Source: Sphagnum compactum
Lineage: Eukaryota; Bryophyta; Sphagnopsida; Sphagnales
Reading direction: 5' to 3'
DNA length: 64,000 nucleotides
Assembly (NCBI GenBank): GCA_965153455.1
Contig: OZ234499.1
Coordinates: forward strand, 7,884,515-7,948,514
Position numbers and translations under genes: made by a program. Positions 47,721-58,432 of the stretch are shown here, one piece after another; position 1 is the stretch's first letter, and every line of letters begins with the position of its first letter. Below the pieces are notes generated by a model. The model worked only from the letters and a program-made list of their open reading frames with translations, had not been told where the DNA came from and ran no database searches.

Positions 47721-48464
47721 CATAATTTTTAGGGTAAAATGAGGTTTCATGATTTTGTGCCCTTGGATTTCAATTTCCATGATGTTAAACAAGGTTGATG
47801 TTTCGATCAATATTTTGCATTTTGCTAACAATAGTTAATTAGTAAGTATTATGTTCAAACAAGTTTTGTTATTGTGCATAATATGTATGTTTGTTGTGTG
47901 TTGTTTGGCAAATGGCTTGTGTTGTAATGGGCAATTTAGGGGGTTTAATTCCCCCATATGTCAATTTCAACAAACAAACATAATTTGATTGTTTTGTTAT
48001 TTTTTGGTAATATTTATGTGTGACATGTGTGCAATTTCGTTATGTAGGAAAATGTTTAAGTGTTGCAATGGGTAGTTTAAGGGTTCAATTTTCACACAAG
48101 TCATATGACTAGAATCCCACCTTAAAAAATTTGTTCATCAATAATAAAATCTCTAAAACATTTCAGAATCGCCTAATTTTTTTGGTGGGCCAAACACAGC
48201 CAAATTAAACTCCATTACACATTTTGAAGTAACCAAACATTTCATAGACACAAAATAACCTATTAGAAGATGTTTTGAAAATATAAAACCAAGTCATCTA
48301 TCCCTTCTACAAACATTTCAGCAAACTAGCCATTTAGGCCATGGTGGATGTTTCCTCTTGACTAACATAGCTATTTTTGAAAGTTGAAAATCAATACCTT
48401 GATTAACACATAACATATGATAACTAAGAACCTTGATTGCATGCATTAAATTTTTTTTTGTCAA

Positions 48465-48640
48465 TTTTGTGATGTAGCCATGTGGTGATGATCCATAAGA
48501 AGATTTACCCAAATTTGGCTATAAGCTAAACAAAAAAAATACATTAAAAAAATCCTTCTATATTTTTGGTTATTTACTTGAACCATGTATAAAAATCTAG
48601 CGATTTTTCTTAAATTTTGGTCAAATTTAATTAGTAAAAA
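48465..48640 (+). repeat. Copy of dispersed repeat family A
   Basis: Blocks GTGATGTAGCCATGTG, GATCCATAAGAAGATT, core TACCCAAATTTGGCTA (48506-48521), ATCCTTCTATATTTTTGGTT, TTTACTTGAACCATG and AAATCTAGCGATTTTTCTT appear in the same order as at 41460-41620 and, inverted, at 35860-35995. Confidence 0.85.
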
Positions 48641-51029
48641 TATCAACAATCACTTGATTTTACTAATTTTAATTTTTTATCATAACTTTTTTGTTACAAA
48701 TATCTAGAGGAAAAAAGGTTGGTGAGAAATCTCTTATGCAAATATCTCCTTGCACATGATAACCAAGTATGGTAGGGCCATAACACCATGAAGAATGAAT
48801 GGTCAGGTTGGGAAACAATTTTTTGTTTAATTCTAGTTCCATATGTAAGGATATTGGTTAACTTAGTTATTCTTTTACCAACTCCTAACAAAATGCAAGT
48901 AAGTTGTTTATAGGAAGTAGTGAAAAAAACCTTCACCTATGTATAAACTATAAAACATTTATTTATTCAATAGTCATTTGTTCTTACCTATCTTCTTACA
49001 TGTAGGATTTATTTCTTACAAAGTGAATCACCAAGGTGAAAGTAGATACTAACTCAATTGAGGTTCATCCACAACTAAAACATGTATTTAATTAATTTTG
49101 AATTAAATTGTTAATTTTGAACTTTTTAAACTTGGTGGTTAGGATCAAGTTTCCTATTGAATTTGAAACAAAACATTGGAAACATATATTTATTGGATGA
49201 TCTGATGAAACAAAACATTATTAATATTTATTGTTGCATCACATGGTGGCCCCTGAATCAAAGTTTCTTTCCAAATTTCCAATTTTCAAATGGTCATTTG
49301 TTAATTCTGAACTTTTCAAAAGTCTGAAATTAACTAAATACATGACCTACGTTGTAAAAGGGATTTAGAGGATGGTGTTGGTGCGCATGGGTTAAATTAT
49401 GATCTTTTCTTGTCATAACAATGGGAGGCCTCGTTATAGTATGTATTAACATATACTTCAATTGTTATCAATGGCTAGTCTTTCAGTAGTAGGCATGGAA
49501 GATGTTTAAATATTCTTTAAAAAGCTTTGTATTGGTGTCAATGTGGCACACTTCATAGAATCGTAATATTTTGCCACATGGTTTAATTGGTTTGACTATT
49601 TAAATAAAAAGACAACATTATTTTTAGTTAGTTTCCCAAAAAATGTTGTTGGCAAATACCTTCACCCTCTCCTAAAAAGGTGATGGGTTTGAAATTACTA
49701 TGCAACAACAAAACATGCAAAATGCAAAACAAAAAAATTCAATTTTTTATTTTATTTGGCAAAACATGTAAACTTGTGTGTTTTTCCGCAAAACCATGCA
49801 AGGCACGAAAGGGTGCAAATATTCTCCAATATACATCATAAACACATGTTGCCAAAGAAAATGCCGATTGTAAACCAAGTATGTCATTTGCAACAAGTTT
49901 ATGCCCCATCACAACCACAATATGAACATGTTACATAGTTTGAAGCACATTTGCACCTTTACACAATAATCACGGTAGTGGGTACTATGGATTAGATTGA
50001 AAATCATTGAACAACAACTCCATTGTGGCATGCATGACTTGAATCTTAAGGTGATGCTTGGAAGCCCTAGTGCATGTAACATGAATATCATAGTCAAAAT
50101 ATTGCGCCACAATTGTGGGTAAAAATGTTGGGATGCCACAAAGTTGTGTGTTGATGATGTTATTGAAAATGATCATAGGATTTCACATGAATCGGATATC
50201 AATCTTCTAATGCTTTGATCATTATCCCCTTTAGATCAATTACTAGTTTGCAATTGCATTGCACACACAAAAACTCCACTAAAATCTGCAACTTTTGAAT
50301 ATCCATGTCACACCTTATAAAAACCCAAATTAAAATTTGGAAGCTTACGTAGGATAAAAATCCATAGTCTAACATCATGACCAAGTACTAAAGTTTTTTT
50401 GTGACGAAACAAAACCCAAGTTCCCACAAACAAACAAACATCTCTTTTTGTTGTGATGACCATTGCAATGATATTGCAAGAATCCTTGTTGGGTTCTTCA
50501 ACCCAAAAAAAAATAGTAATAAAACATAACCATTGTGATGCTCCTACAAGAGTTGTTATTAGGTTTTTCAATCCAAAAAATAGATAATAGTAAGACACAA
50601 GGAGCTTGAGAATTATTCACCATTGTGGTTCTCTATCCACTTTTGTTGATTTTCAATTTCAACAAGGTCACATCTTTGTCGTTGTTGCTTCAAATCTAAG
50701 GTCATGAACTTCGTGCAAAGGTGAAATGGAACATGTCAAGCAATGTCTTTTCCAAGTAAAACATCTTTTTCTTATTCATGTCTTGCTATTTTCCTTATTC
50801 ACACACTTCTTTTTGGATTGTTCACATAAAATGTATTTCCACTTGTTCACACCAATTTCCCCAAGTTCTTCTTTCTTGCAAAACTATCAAACTTTTATTG
50901 TTCAGTCCAAACGTTTTTGTTGTGAGCAAATAGATTTTGTCCAACTTAACACTACTTCTTTACAAACGTTGCATATGAAAAGGAGAAACACGTTTTGCAA
51001 ATAGCAATACAAACATTGGTGCCTTGTAT
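48641..51029. other. Gene-free stretch
   Basis: No supported gene. Short unsupported frames only. Confidence 0.45.
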
Positions 51030-51237
51030 ATGGCAAGTATGAACCTGGTATTGGCACGGATATAAGGTAGGTATATATACCTGGTATTACCTCAAGTCCC
51101 ATCCGAGTCGGGTACTGGTATAAGGCTGGCAATGGCTCATATCATAGCCAACTGGTTTGTTCTTCGATACCCATAATCATACCCACATTATACATACCCA
51201 GGTTTCACCCTATATACCAACTGGTACAACACTGGTT
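51030..51237. repeat. CTGGTA/TACCAG-rich block ending in CAACACTGGT
   Basis: Like 27090-27451, it contains ACCTGGTATT, TATATACCTGGTATTACC, GGGTACTGGTATA and ACCAACTGGTA, and terminates in CAACACTGGT at 51228-51237. Confidence 0.5.
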
Positions 51238-51684
51238 TTTTCCTAGGTGGGATAGGTGGGTCATGGGCTAGTTCCACTTGTGATGGGAATCGATGGGATT
51301 TTGGGGGGTGGCTTCAATAGCCTCAGTTGTTCTCAGATGTTCCTTAATGTGTTCTCATGATAATGTAAGTTTTGGAGCTGGAGTTCCCATGTTAACTCAC
51401 TTCCACCTGACATCAGAATTGGTAAACCCTTGAAAAATAAATTTCTCATTAACTACAGCTGACAGACATTTGTACTTCACACCACAATGCACTAAGTTGA
51501 CAATGGCATCCATACTCAAACAACCCTTTGTGCCTCAATTTGGCACCAGTGTTTGGCCCCAGGTTTTGGCTGCAAGTCAGAGTTAATGAGCATTGTAGAA
51601 GCATCTAATAGAGTTAACTCAATAAAGTCACCCTGTCTTCACCCTCTCTTTGGGCCTGCTTTCACTCCGTATCCCCTCTTTTAG

Positions 51685-51976
51685 TGGTATCCACAAAGTA
51701 AGGAAATTTTATTAAATCTCACTATGAAATGCTGAAACTCAGCATTTAATGCACAAGGTTCGAGAGTAATTATAGCACCTGTACAGGTGGGAGGAGCAGT
51801 GAAAATATATGTGGCGGCAGTGGAGGCGCTTAGGAAAAAAGGAAAGACAGGATGAAACTCAGTTTACTACCAAAATTGGTGGAAAAACTAGTTTGGGTCC
51901 CAGTTATTTTGTTTTGTAGAATTTTCATTCCCAGTTACGCGCTTGATGCCCTATTATGCCGAAACTGGCCATTCTT
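51685..51976 (+). repeat. Dispersed repeat family B, copy 2 (inverse of 40880-41170)
   Basis: It starts TGGTATCCACAAAGTAAGG and ends near CGAAACTGGCCATTC. See copy 1 for shared blocks. The two copies are about 10.5 kb apart in opposite orientation and their outer flanks do not match, so they look like independent insertions and not the termini of one element. Confidence 0.9.
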
Positions 51977-52239
51977 AAACTGGGGTGACTTATTATTGTA
52001 ATGAAGCCTGGTAGGTTAAAATCAATTGCAATTACACCAACAATTGAGTGCCCAAGTTTAGAGTTACCATTGCTACTAATGTTGGCCAAGTACAACATTC
52101 ACTTGAATATAACATGGGAAAATAAATGCACATAAATTTATGCCGTACCAAGCACCTTGTTTGTGAATATTCTAATATTATATATATGTATATAACATAT
52201 GAGGTTTACCCTTGAATATTGGGGCACATAATTGTTTTG

Positions 52240-52310
52240 GGGTGGGTAAAAAGAGAGCATATGCAAACAACATCTTCATACTTATACACATTCCACATTT
52301 TGGGGGACAC
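52240..52310 (+). repeat. Fragment of dispersed repeat family A (distal block)
   Basis: ATTGTTTTGGGGTGGGTAAA, AAGAGAGCATATGCAA and ATACACATTCCACATTTTG match the distal part of the 41460-41850 copy (41750-41820). Confidence 0.55.
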
Positions 52311-52667
52311 TCAAAGTGTTAAAAGAGATGATGTGAATTTGTTTTAGTTATGGTGCTTGACAAGGGAATTATTTTACATTATTTTACATGTTGTTTTGTG
52401 TTTTTTGCATTGATTATCTTGAATAAGATTGGTATCTTATACCCTTGGAGTCACTTAAGTTGGAATGGCTTACATGTATTTTGGAAAAAAAATCAAAGGG
52501 TTTATGTTCTATTTATTTGATATTTTCCTTTTGAAGTTTATAATGTACTATTTCCAATTCCAATTGAACTCAGTGTTTTTCCCTACTTCACAATGTGACA
52601 TACTTGTATACATATCTTATATATTAATTCAGTTAGTCTGTGCGTGCGTCTGTCTGACATGACAATT

Positions 52668-52712
52668 CTGCCATAGAAAATGCAGAACCGGCCTGTGCAT
52701 TTTCTATGGCAG
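52668..52712. other. Perfect 17-bp hairpin
   Basis: CTGCCATAGAAAATGCA (52668-52684) and TGCATTTTCTATGGCAG (52696-52712) are exact inverted repeats around an 11-nt loop (GAACCGGCCTG). The loop and the 3' flank share GAACCGG (52685-52691 and 52712-52718), giving a nested direct repeat as well. Confidence 0.92.
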
Positions 52713-52899
52713 AACCGGGCAATGCACAGACGGTAACTTACCCGGTACTTTATCGGTTTTCACAGTCATTGCTAACACAAGTACAATTCGGCTTTTGGTA
52801 CTTATTACCCTCTTCCTTAATTTACTATTTTTACGGACAGATCTCCGTCTGTCCGTCTGTCGAGGTCCTGAAACCCAGATCCCAACTAATATCTTAATT

Positions 52900-53060
52900 C
52901 ACTTATCGTCGAATATTTTTGTTTTGCGGACCTATTGGAACTTATTCTGAAAATATGGCGATTTCTTCTTCTTTTTTGGCCCTGAAAATGTGGTCACTTT
53001 GTCACTTTTTTTTTCACAAAAATCATTTGTATGAGTCATACCTAATTTTTTGTCACAAAG
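52900..53060 (+). repeat. Diverged copy of dispersed repeat family A
   Basis: GACCTATTGGAACTTATTC, AAATATGGCGATTTCTTCTT and TCACAAAAATCATTTGTATG followed by AGTCAT correspond in order to 41570-41690 (ACCTACTGGAACTAATC, AAATCTGACAATTTG, AATGAAAAATCCTTTGTATAG, GTCATC). The palindromic core is absent. Confidence 0.55.
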
Positions 53061-55970
53061 TGGCAGAAAAATTCACCCCAAAAAAAGAAAAAGAAAAAAC
53101 CGTTGTCTAATGAACCCACAAACACACCACTATGGATGGATGTTGCATGAAATGGTTGTAAAAGTGAGGTAAATTTCATTCATTGGATGGCCTCAAAAAT
53201 GGGAAAACCGGGGTGGTGCGTGTTCATGGGTGGCAAGGCACCCGGGTCACACTAGTTATACTTATTTTTATTTCTCCTTCCCCATTATATTCTAAATTGA
53301 CTCATGTATCTCCATAGCATAAAATGTAAGATTAAAAAAATCATATAGTTCTAACCTTTAGTTTATAACAATGTTAATGTTGTTCATTTGGCTTGATTAG
53401 TTTCAAGAGCCTATTTACATTTACCCTTACATGGATTGGAGAATACTTGGAAGCCTACATACCTCTACCCAACTAATTTCTCATCCACACTATATAAAGC
53501 TTTACACACTTAATGGGCTGATATATGGAAAATGATACACCCACCCTAGGCACCGAATGGTGATTCATATTCAGTGCCAAAGGTGATAACAAAGAAAAGA
53601 TAAGATGGTCATTTTTACCTTTTCTTTGAACAAAGGTGCAAAAGAAGCGAGGACCATGCCAATGATATTTACATGATTTCTATTTATATTAAATTCATAG
53701 TTATGTATTCTAGATGGGTCTTGAACTTAATGAGTTCCTTATACACAAGATAGAGTGCATGAACCAAAATCCCATACAAGACAAGAGAAGAAATTCAAAT
53801 GTTTTGGGTTAGGAGTAGCCATGTGCTTAAAGTTTGGTCTTTATGTGGGCTATTTACTCAATGAGAAGCTCATTACACATGCTTAAAATCTTTGCATGAT
53901 GCAGATCAATCACCAAATACACATAAGTTTTACATTATGAATTCTTTCACAATCAAACAACACATGGGTTTATTTTATCATAAGTTCATTATGATATATA
54001 AAATCTTAACATAAACATGATAGACTCACAACATGAAAGTATGGAAATGGAGATTGAACCCAAAGTTTCACCCATAACCTTTTAAATACATGAAGGGACA
54101 ATAGATAAATCATTCACTCACATCATCTAAATCAAATAGATATTATCATTCATTAATTTTAGGCCAATAATATTGTGCCACCTACTAATCTTTTGGAACA
54201 CTCATCATTTCCATAAATGAACATTTATATTATTTGACATCCACTTCCTTAAAATTTAATGTTTTGTCCAAAGTGAGATCAAATTACCTTTCATTTGTGC
54301 TTAACTTGAAATAGTTCATTGGCCCATATATATGAGTCCAATGTAAGTCCTTGATTAAAAATATGCTCATGCATAAGGCCCATAAGGATCATTTTTTATT
54401 AATATTTTTACCCATCTTTCTACCATAGGTTGTAACCAATATTATTTACTATTTAAAAATTTTAAAAATGTGGTGTTATAATTCCACTTCAGATTATGTT
54501 ATTTGCAATATAAATAATAGTATATGTCACATAATAAAACACAAAATTGCAAGTAAACCACAAATTTCACAAGAGGGAAATACAATGAAACACCTAACAT
54601 ATATTTTCAAATAATTTGAAACAAATGAAGTAACAAAGCATTTGCCTTCACTTACCTTTTTCCTTCTATACCTTCCTTTTGAGTTTCAAACCTTTTTATA
54701 AGTCAATTTTAATTATCTTTTCATATTTGTGTTTTGAAATCCCTAAACCGTCCAAGCTACCTTTACCATTCAGGTGCATTAAATCAAATTGAATGCATGG
54801 TACTTGCTCAAAAGAATGACCCTATTAGAAGTTAAGGGATGACAAATGATGATAGGTGGTCATTTTTTATTTTTAAGGGGTGAAAGCATGATAAAATGAA
54901 CAATTTTTTTTACCTTGGTTGTCTACTTGCAAAATAAGTAAAAAAATAACAACAAAACCCATTACCAAATTATTATACATTGAATTTATTTATTTGAATG
55001 ATCAAATAAAAATAGTTTTTCATTATTATTATGCATCAAATTTCAAATTTTCATTGTAAAAACAGGTTTCAATGGGTTTTTTGAAAACTAGTAATGAAAT
55101 TTATTTTTCATAGTTTGGTATTTTGTTTCAAGTCTATGTCAAATATATTTTAATAAAGAAAAAATAGAATATATATTTTTATGGTGCCTTAAAACATACA
55201 ATGAGTATTTAAATCTTGTATATATATATTTAATTTAAAAAATTCATTGAGTATTTTGTGATGTAAGTTACTTGAACACAAATTACCCATCCATTTTGGG
55301 GATCTTTTTGTCTACTTTTAAAACTTATTTGTTACTAATTTTTTTAATATAAAATTTTATAAGTGTAATAGAAGGGACAAAGGGTTTTGTTATATTGTAT
55401 TTCCACCCATTGATGAGGGGATGTTTGAAATGTTTGTTCATGAGGTTCAAGGTTTGGGAAATATAAAGTAGCACTAAAAACAAATTATATTGTATTTGGC
55501 ATAAAATAAAACTTTAGGATGAGGGCCTTACCAAGGTAAGGGCCTACAGAAGGTGAGAGTTGTGTGAAGACCTCATTTTGGTGATGTGAAGACTTCATCA
55601 TTGCGTGATGAAGAAATGGGCCAATAGAGAAGATCAAACAAGATAACTGTCAAATAATTGCATGACTTTATAAGCCAAACTTGTTAATAAGGATTGTCCA
55701 CACTTTGCAGAGCTTACAACCCTCGTTGAAATGAAATACACACCCCCCTATTGTGAAGGTAAATTACACAAGATCTAACATCCCTTTAGTGTAAAATACT
55801 AATTTTTTTCTTTCTAAATACTTTAAGTGAAAGCACCAAGAACTAAAAATTGTGCTTCTCTTTCGCAAATATCCTCTAACAAATTTTTTTTTCATTATGT
55901 CCAATAGGTATTGTGACCATGTGTAATACCTATTTGCAATATTTATTGGCCTTGGTGGTAGGCAAGGATA
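53061..55970. other. Gene-free stretch
   Basis: AT-rich spacer with no recognisable gene and no long open frame. Confidence 0.5.
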
Positions 55971-56124
55971 CACTGCAACAAAATGCGTCCCTATTCACCA
56001 AGTGATTTCACTGGATTTTGAGTGAATTCACTAGTTGTAGTGAACCGGGACCAGCAAAGAAGCAGTGAATTTATTGATCTAGTGAACAGGGACTAATAAA
56101 CTACACCCACATTTTGTAGTAGTG
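55971..56124. mobile_element. 154-bp CACTA-type MITE with ATA target-site duplication
   Basis: Left end CACTGCAACAAAATGCGTCC (from 55971). Right end reads, on the minus strand, CACTACTACAAAATGTGGGT (from 56124). Subterminal inverted blocks GTCCCTATTCACC and CTAGTGAACAGGGAC also pair. The element is flanked on both sides by ATA (55968-55970 and 56125-56127), the 3-bp duplication expected for En/Spm (CACTA) elements. There is no coding capacity, so it would need a transposase elsewhere in the genome. Confidence 0.85.
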
Positions 56125-56510
56125 ATACTGTATTTAGATTCATTATAGAGTATAGTAGCTTAAGGGATTTTGGCCCCAAGGTAATAATAATAGGTCTATT
56201 TTGATAGGAGGATTTTTGAAAGATGATATTTTGGCTTGCATTGAAACTTGAGATTAGTTACAAAGTTATAATATCTTGAAGGATTTTGGTTTCCTTTAGA
56301 GGATTTTTGGTGGATGAACACTTTGGACGATTTAGTCCATCCATCCTGGGCAAGAGCCAAGTTATACGGGGGAAAGGGTGCGGGGGAGCAATCCCTTTTT
56401 TAACTGCTCCAGAAGTGCACGAGGTCAGCGTTGTGCACAGAAAGAGCGTCATCGTCATCGTCATGAACACCAAGTTTGCTGACAACAAAAATGATAGAAA
56501 AGGAGTGACT

Positions 56511-56548
56511 GGGAGGGAGGGAGGGAGGGAGGGAGGCAGCGAGGGAGG
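56511..56548 (+). repeat. (GGGA)n purine tract
   Basis: GGGAGGGAGGGAGGGAGGGA followed by GGCAGCGAGGGAGGG. It has enough G-triplets for an intramolecular quadruplex on the plus strand. No gene is supported around it. Confidence 0.9.
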
Positions 56549-57228
56549 GCGTTGGATTTGTGTCTGCTAGAGCTGTCTGCCATATCGGCATTCGAGGTTG
56601 GCGTGTAACAGAATCTTGCAGAAAGGGTGTAATCAAATTAGTATTAGAGATGTATGTATGTAAGTATGGGCAAGAGTACTGGATCAGAACCCACCAGTAC
56701 CAGGATGGATGGTAAAAGGTCAGGAAACAGTTTTCTCTTGGGTTCCAGTTCCCTAGCTAACCATGCTGCTCAGCTCAGTTGCTTCATTCACTACCTGTGC
56801 AATAAAAACACTCACAAGTCGCTTGTTAGTAATGAACATAACCATTACTGCAGGATATTATACTCTCCACCCATTGACCTTCACAGGTTCATTGTTTTGT
56901 GTCGTATGTGGTTCATGTTTTGAATAAATAAATAAACAAAGGAAAAAACACCTGGCAACTGAACAAGCCAAGAAAAAAGAAAAGATCAAAGTCCAAACAA
57001 AAGACAACACTTGAAAGTGCAAAACTCACAATGGGGAGCCCTAAGAGAAGAAATCAAGTAACTTAGGACCTAAACCCATCACCAATAGCATGAAGCATGT
57101 CATGCAAGGAGATGGGCAAAATCCAATTGTTCATGTTCTAATGTTGTTTTGCCGAACAAAAAGCTTGACATGTCTTGCAAGCTCTCACTAAGATTGAAAC
57201 TCATCATTGCAAGGAAATAGAATCTAGT

Positions 57229-57404
57229 TATTATCCCTATCCTATTTTTTATTGCTTGAAAATTTTACATTTGATTTTTTAATAGGATCTGATCATTATC
57301 AACATCCTATTTTTTATTGCTTGAAAAATTTACATTCTATTTTTTAATAGGATCTATTATTATCATCATCCTATTTTCTATTACTTGAAAAAAGTACATT
57401 CAAT
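57229..57404 (+). repeat. ~65-70-bp tandem repeat, 2.5 copies
   Basis: Units contain CATCCTATTTTTTATTGCTTG, then AAAATTTACATT, and TTTTTTAATAGGATCT, then an ATTATCA-like spacer. Copies start near 57229, 57298 and 57363, the last one truncated. Identity is high, so the array is fairly young. Confidence 0.9.
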
Positions 57405-58432
57405 AGATGATGCGGTGATGAGTGCTGGTTCACTCTGGCCAGATGTAAGTATCGCTGAGCCAAACGTTGAGCTTTTTGGCAGTTGGGAGTTATACTCTCT
57501 CATGAGAGCTGTCTGCCCTGGTTTGGGCTTGGGGTTTAGGGTTTTGGGGAGGTGGGCTCTGGGGTGGGGCGTGGAAGAGCTATGCCAGGGGTTTGTGTTT
57601 CAGAATGTTGTGCTTGTAACAAGCGCATTTGGAAGCTCATGCCAAGTTCATTCCTACTGGAATAAATCTTAAAAGTCATGGCAATTTAATGCAATCTGGC
57701 GGAAACAAAAAAGTTGACTTGATATTATAACAAGTTCATAAAACTTGTTCTTTACCTGCACTAGCTGCAGCAGCTAGCTAACTACTTCAAGCCACCCAGC
57801 ACAGTATGTAGTAAGTATATGATCCAGAGGAAACACACATGAATTACAGCCTCAGAGATGATTGATCTGTGGTATAACCCTGTCTAGGGAACCCTGAGAC
57901 TTTAAAAAGATTTGGCTTCAAAGTTTCAAACCCATTGGTGTGCAAGTGAAAGTACTGCTGGCCCTCTGCCACTGAGCTTGACTTGGGGGGTTGCCCAACA
58001 GCTTGTCAGGTCAGGTGTGCTGTTGTTCTTACAGAAAGAATAGGGAAAAACAGAAAAACAAAAACGAACAAACAGTGGCTGGAAATGTGAACCAACCCGT
58101 TTTCCAACTTTGATTGATTGTACTGTAGGACATTGAGCGTCTTTTGGAGCATGTGAAGATCAATGGGACTAGGGGGGGAATGTTGTACAATTCTTCTAAC
58201 TTCATTCTAGATTGTTGCTTTGAGCAAATTACTATGTGATGAAAGTATTGAGCAAGTAAGCTCAATGTTTTTTTTCTTTTCCCTGGGTAATTGTCATACC
58301 TTCTTCTATCAGCCATGTCCATGACATTCTAAGAGTATCATCTCCACTGGTCCCAGTTTCAGTTTCATGTGTGGTTGGAAAAAAAGTAAATAACTAAACA
58401 TGGATGTGAGAAAGCACCTGCTGGAGCAAGCT
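57405..58432. other. Downstream flank of the PADRE gene, no other gene seen
   Basis: The plus-strand frame at 57385-57672 is not supported by any motif. The right-hand part should contain the 3' untranslated region of the minus-strand PADRE gene. Confidence 0.4.

Noticed and set aside
57385-57672. 95-codon plus-strand frame
   Set aside because: Begins inside a tandem repeat, Gly/Leu/Trp-rich by composition, no motif.
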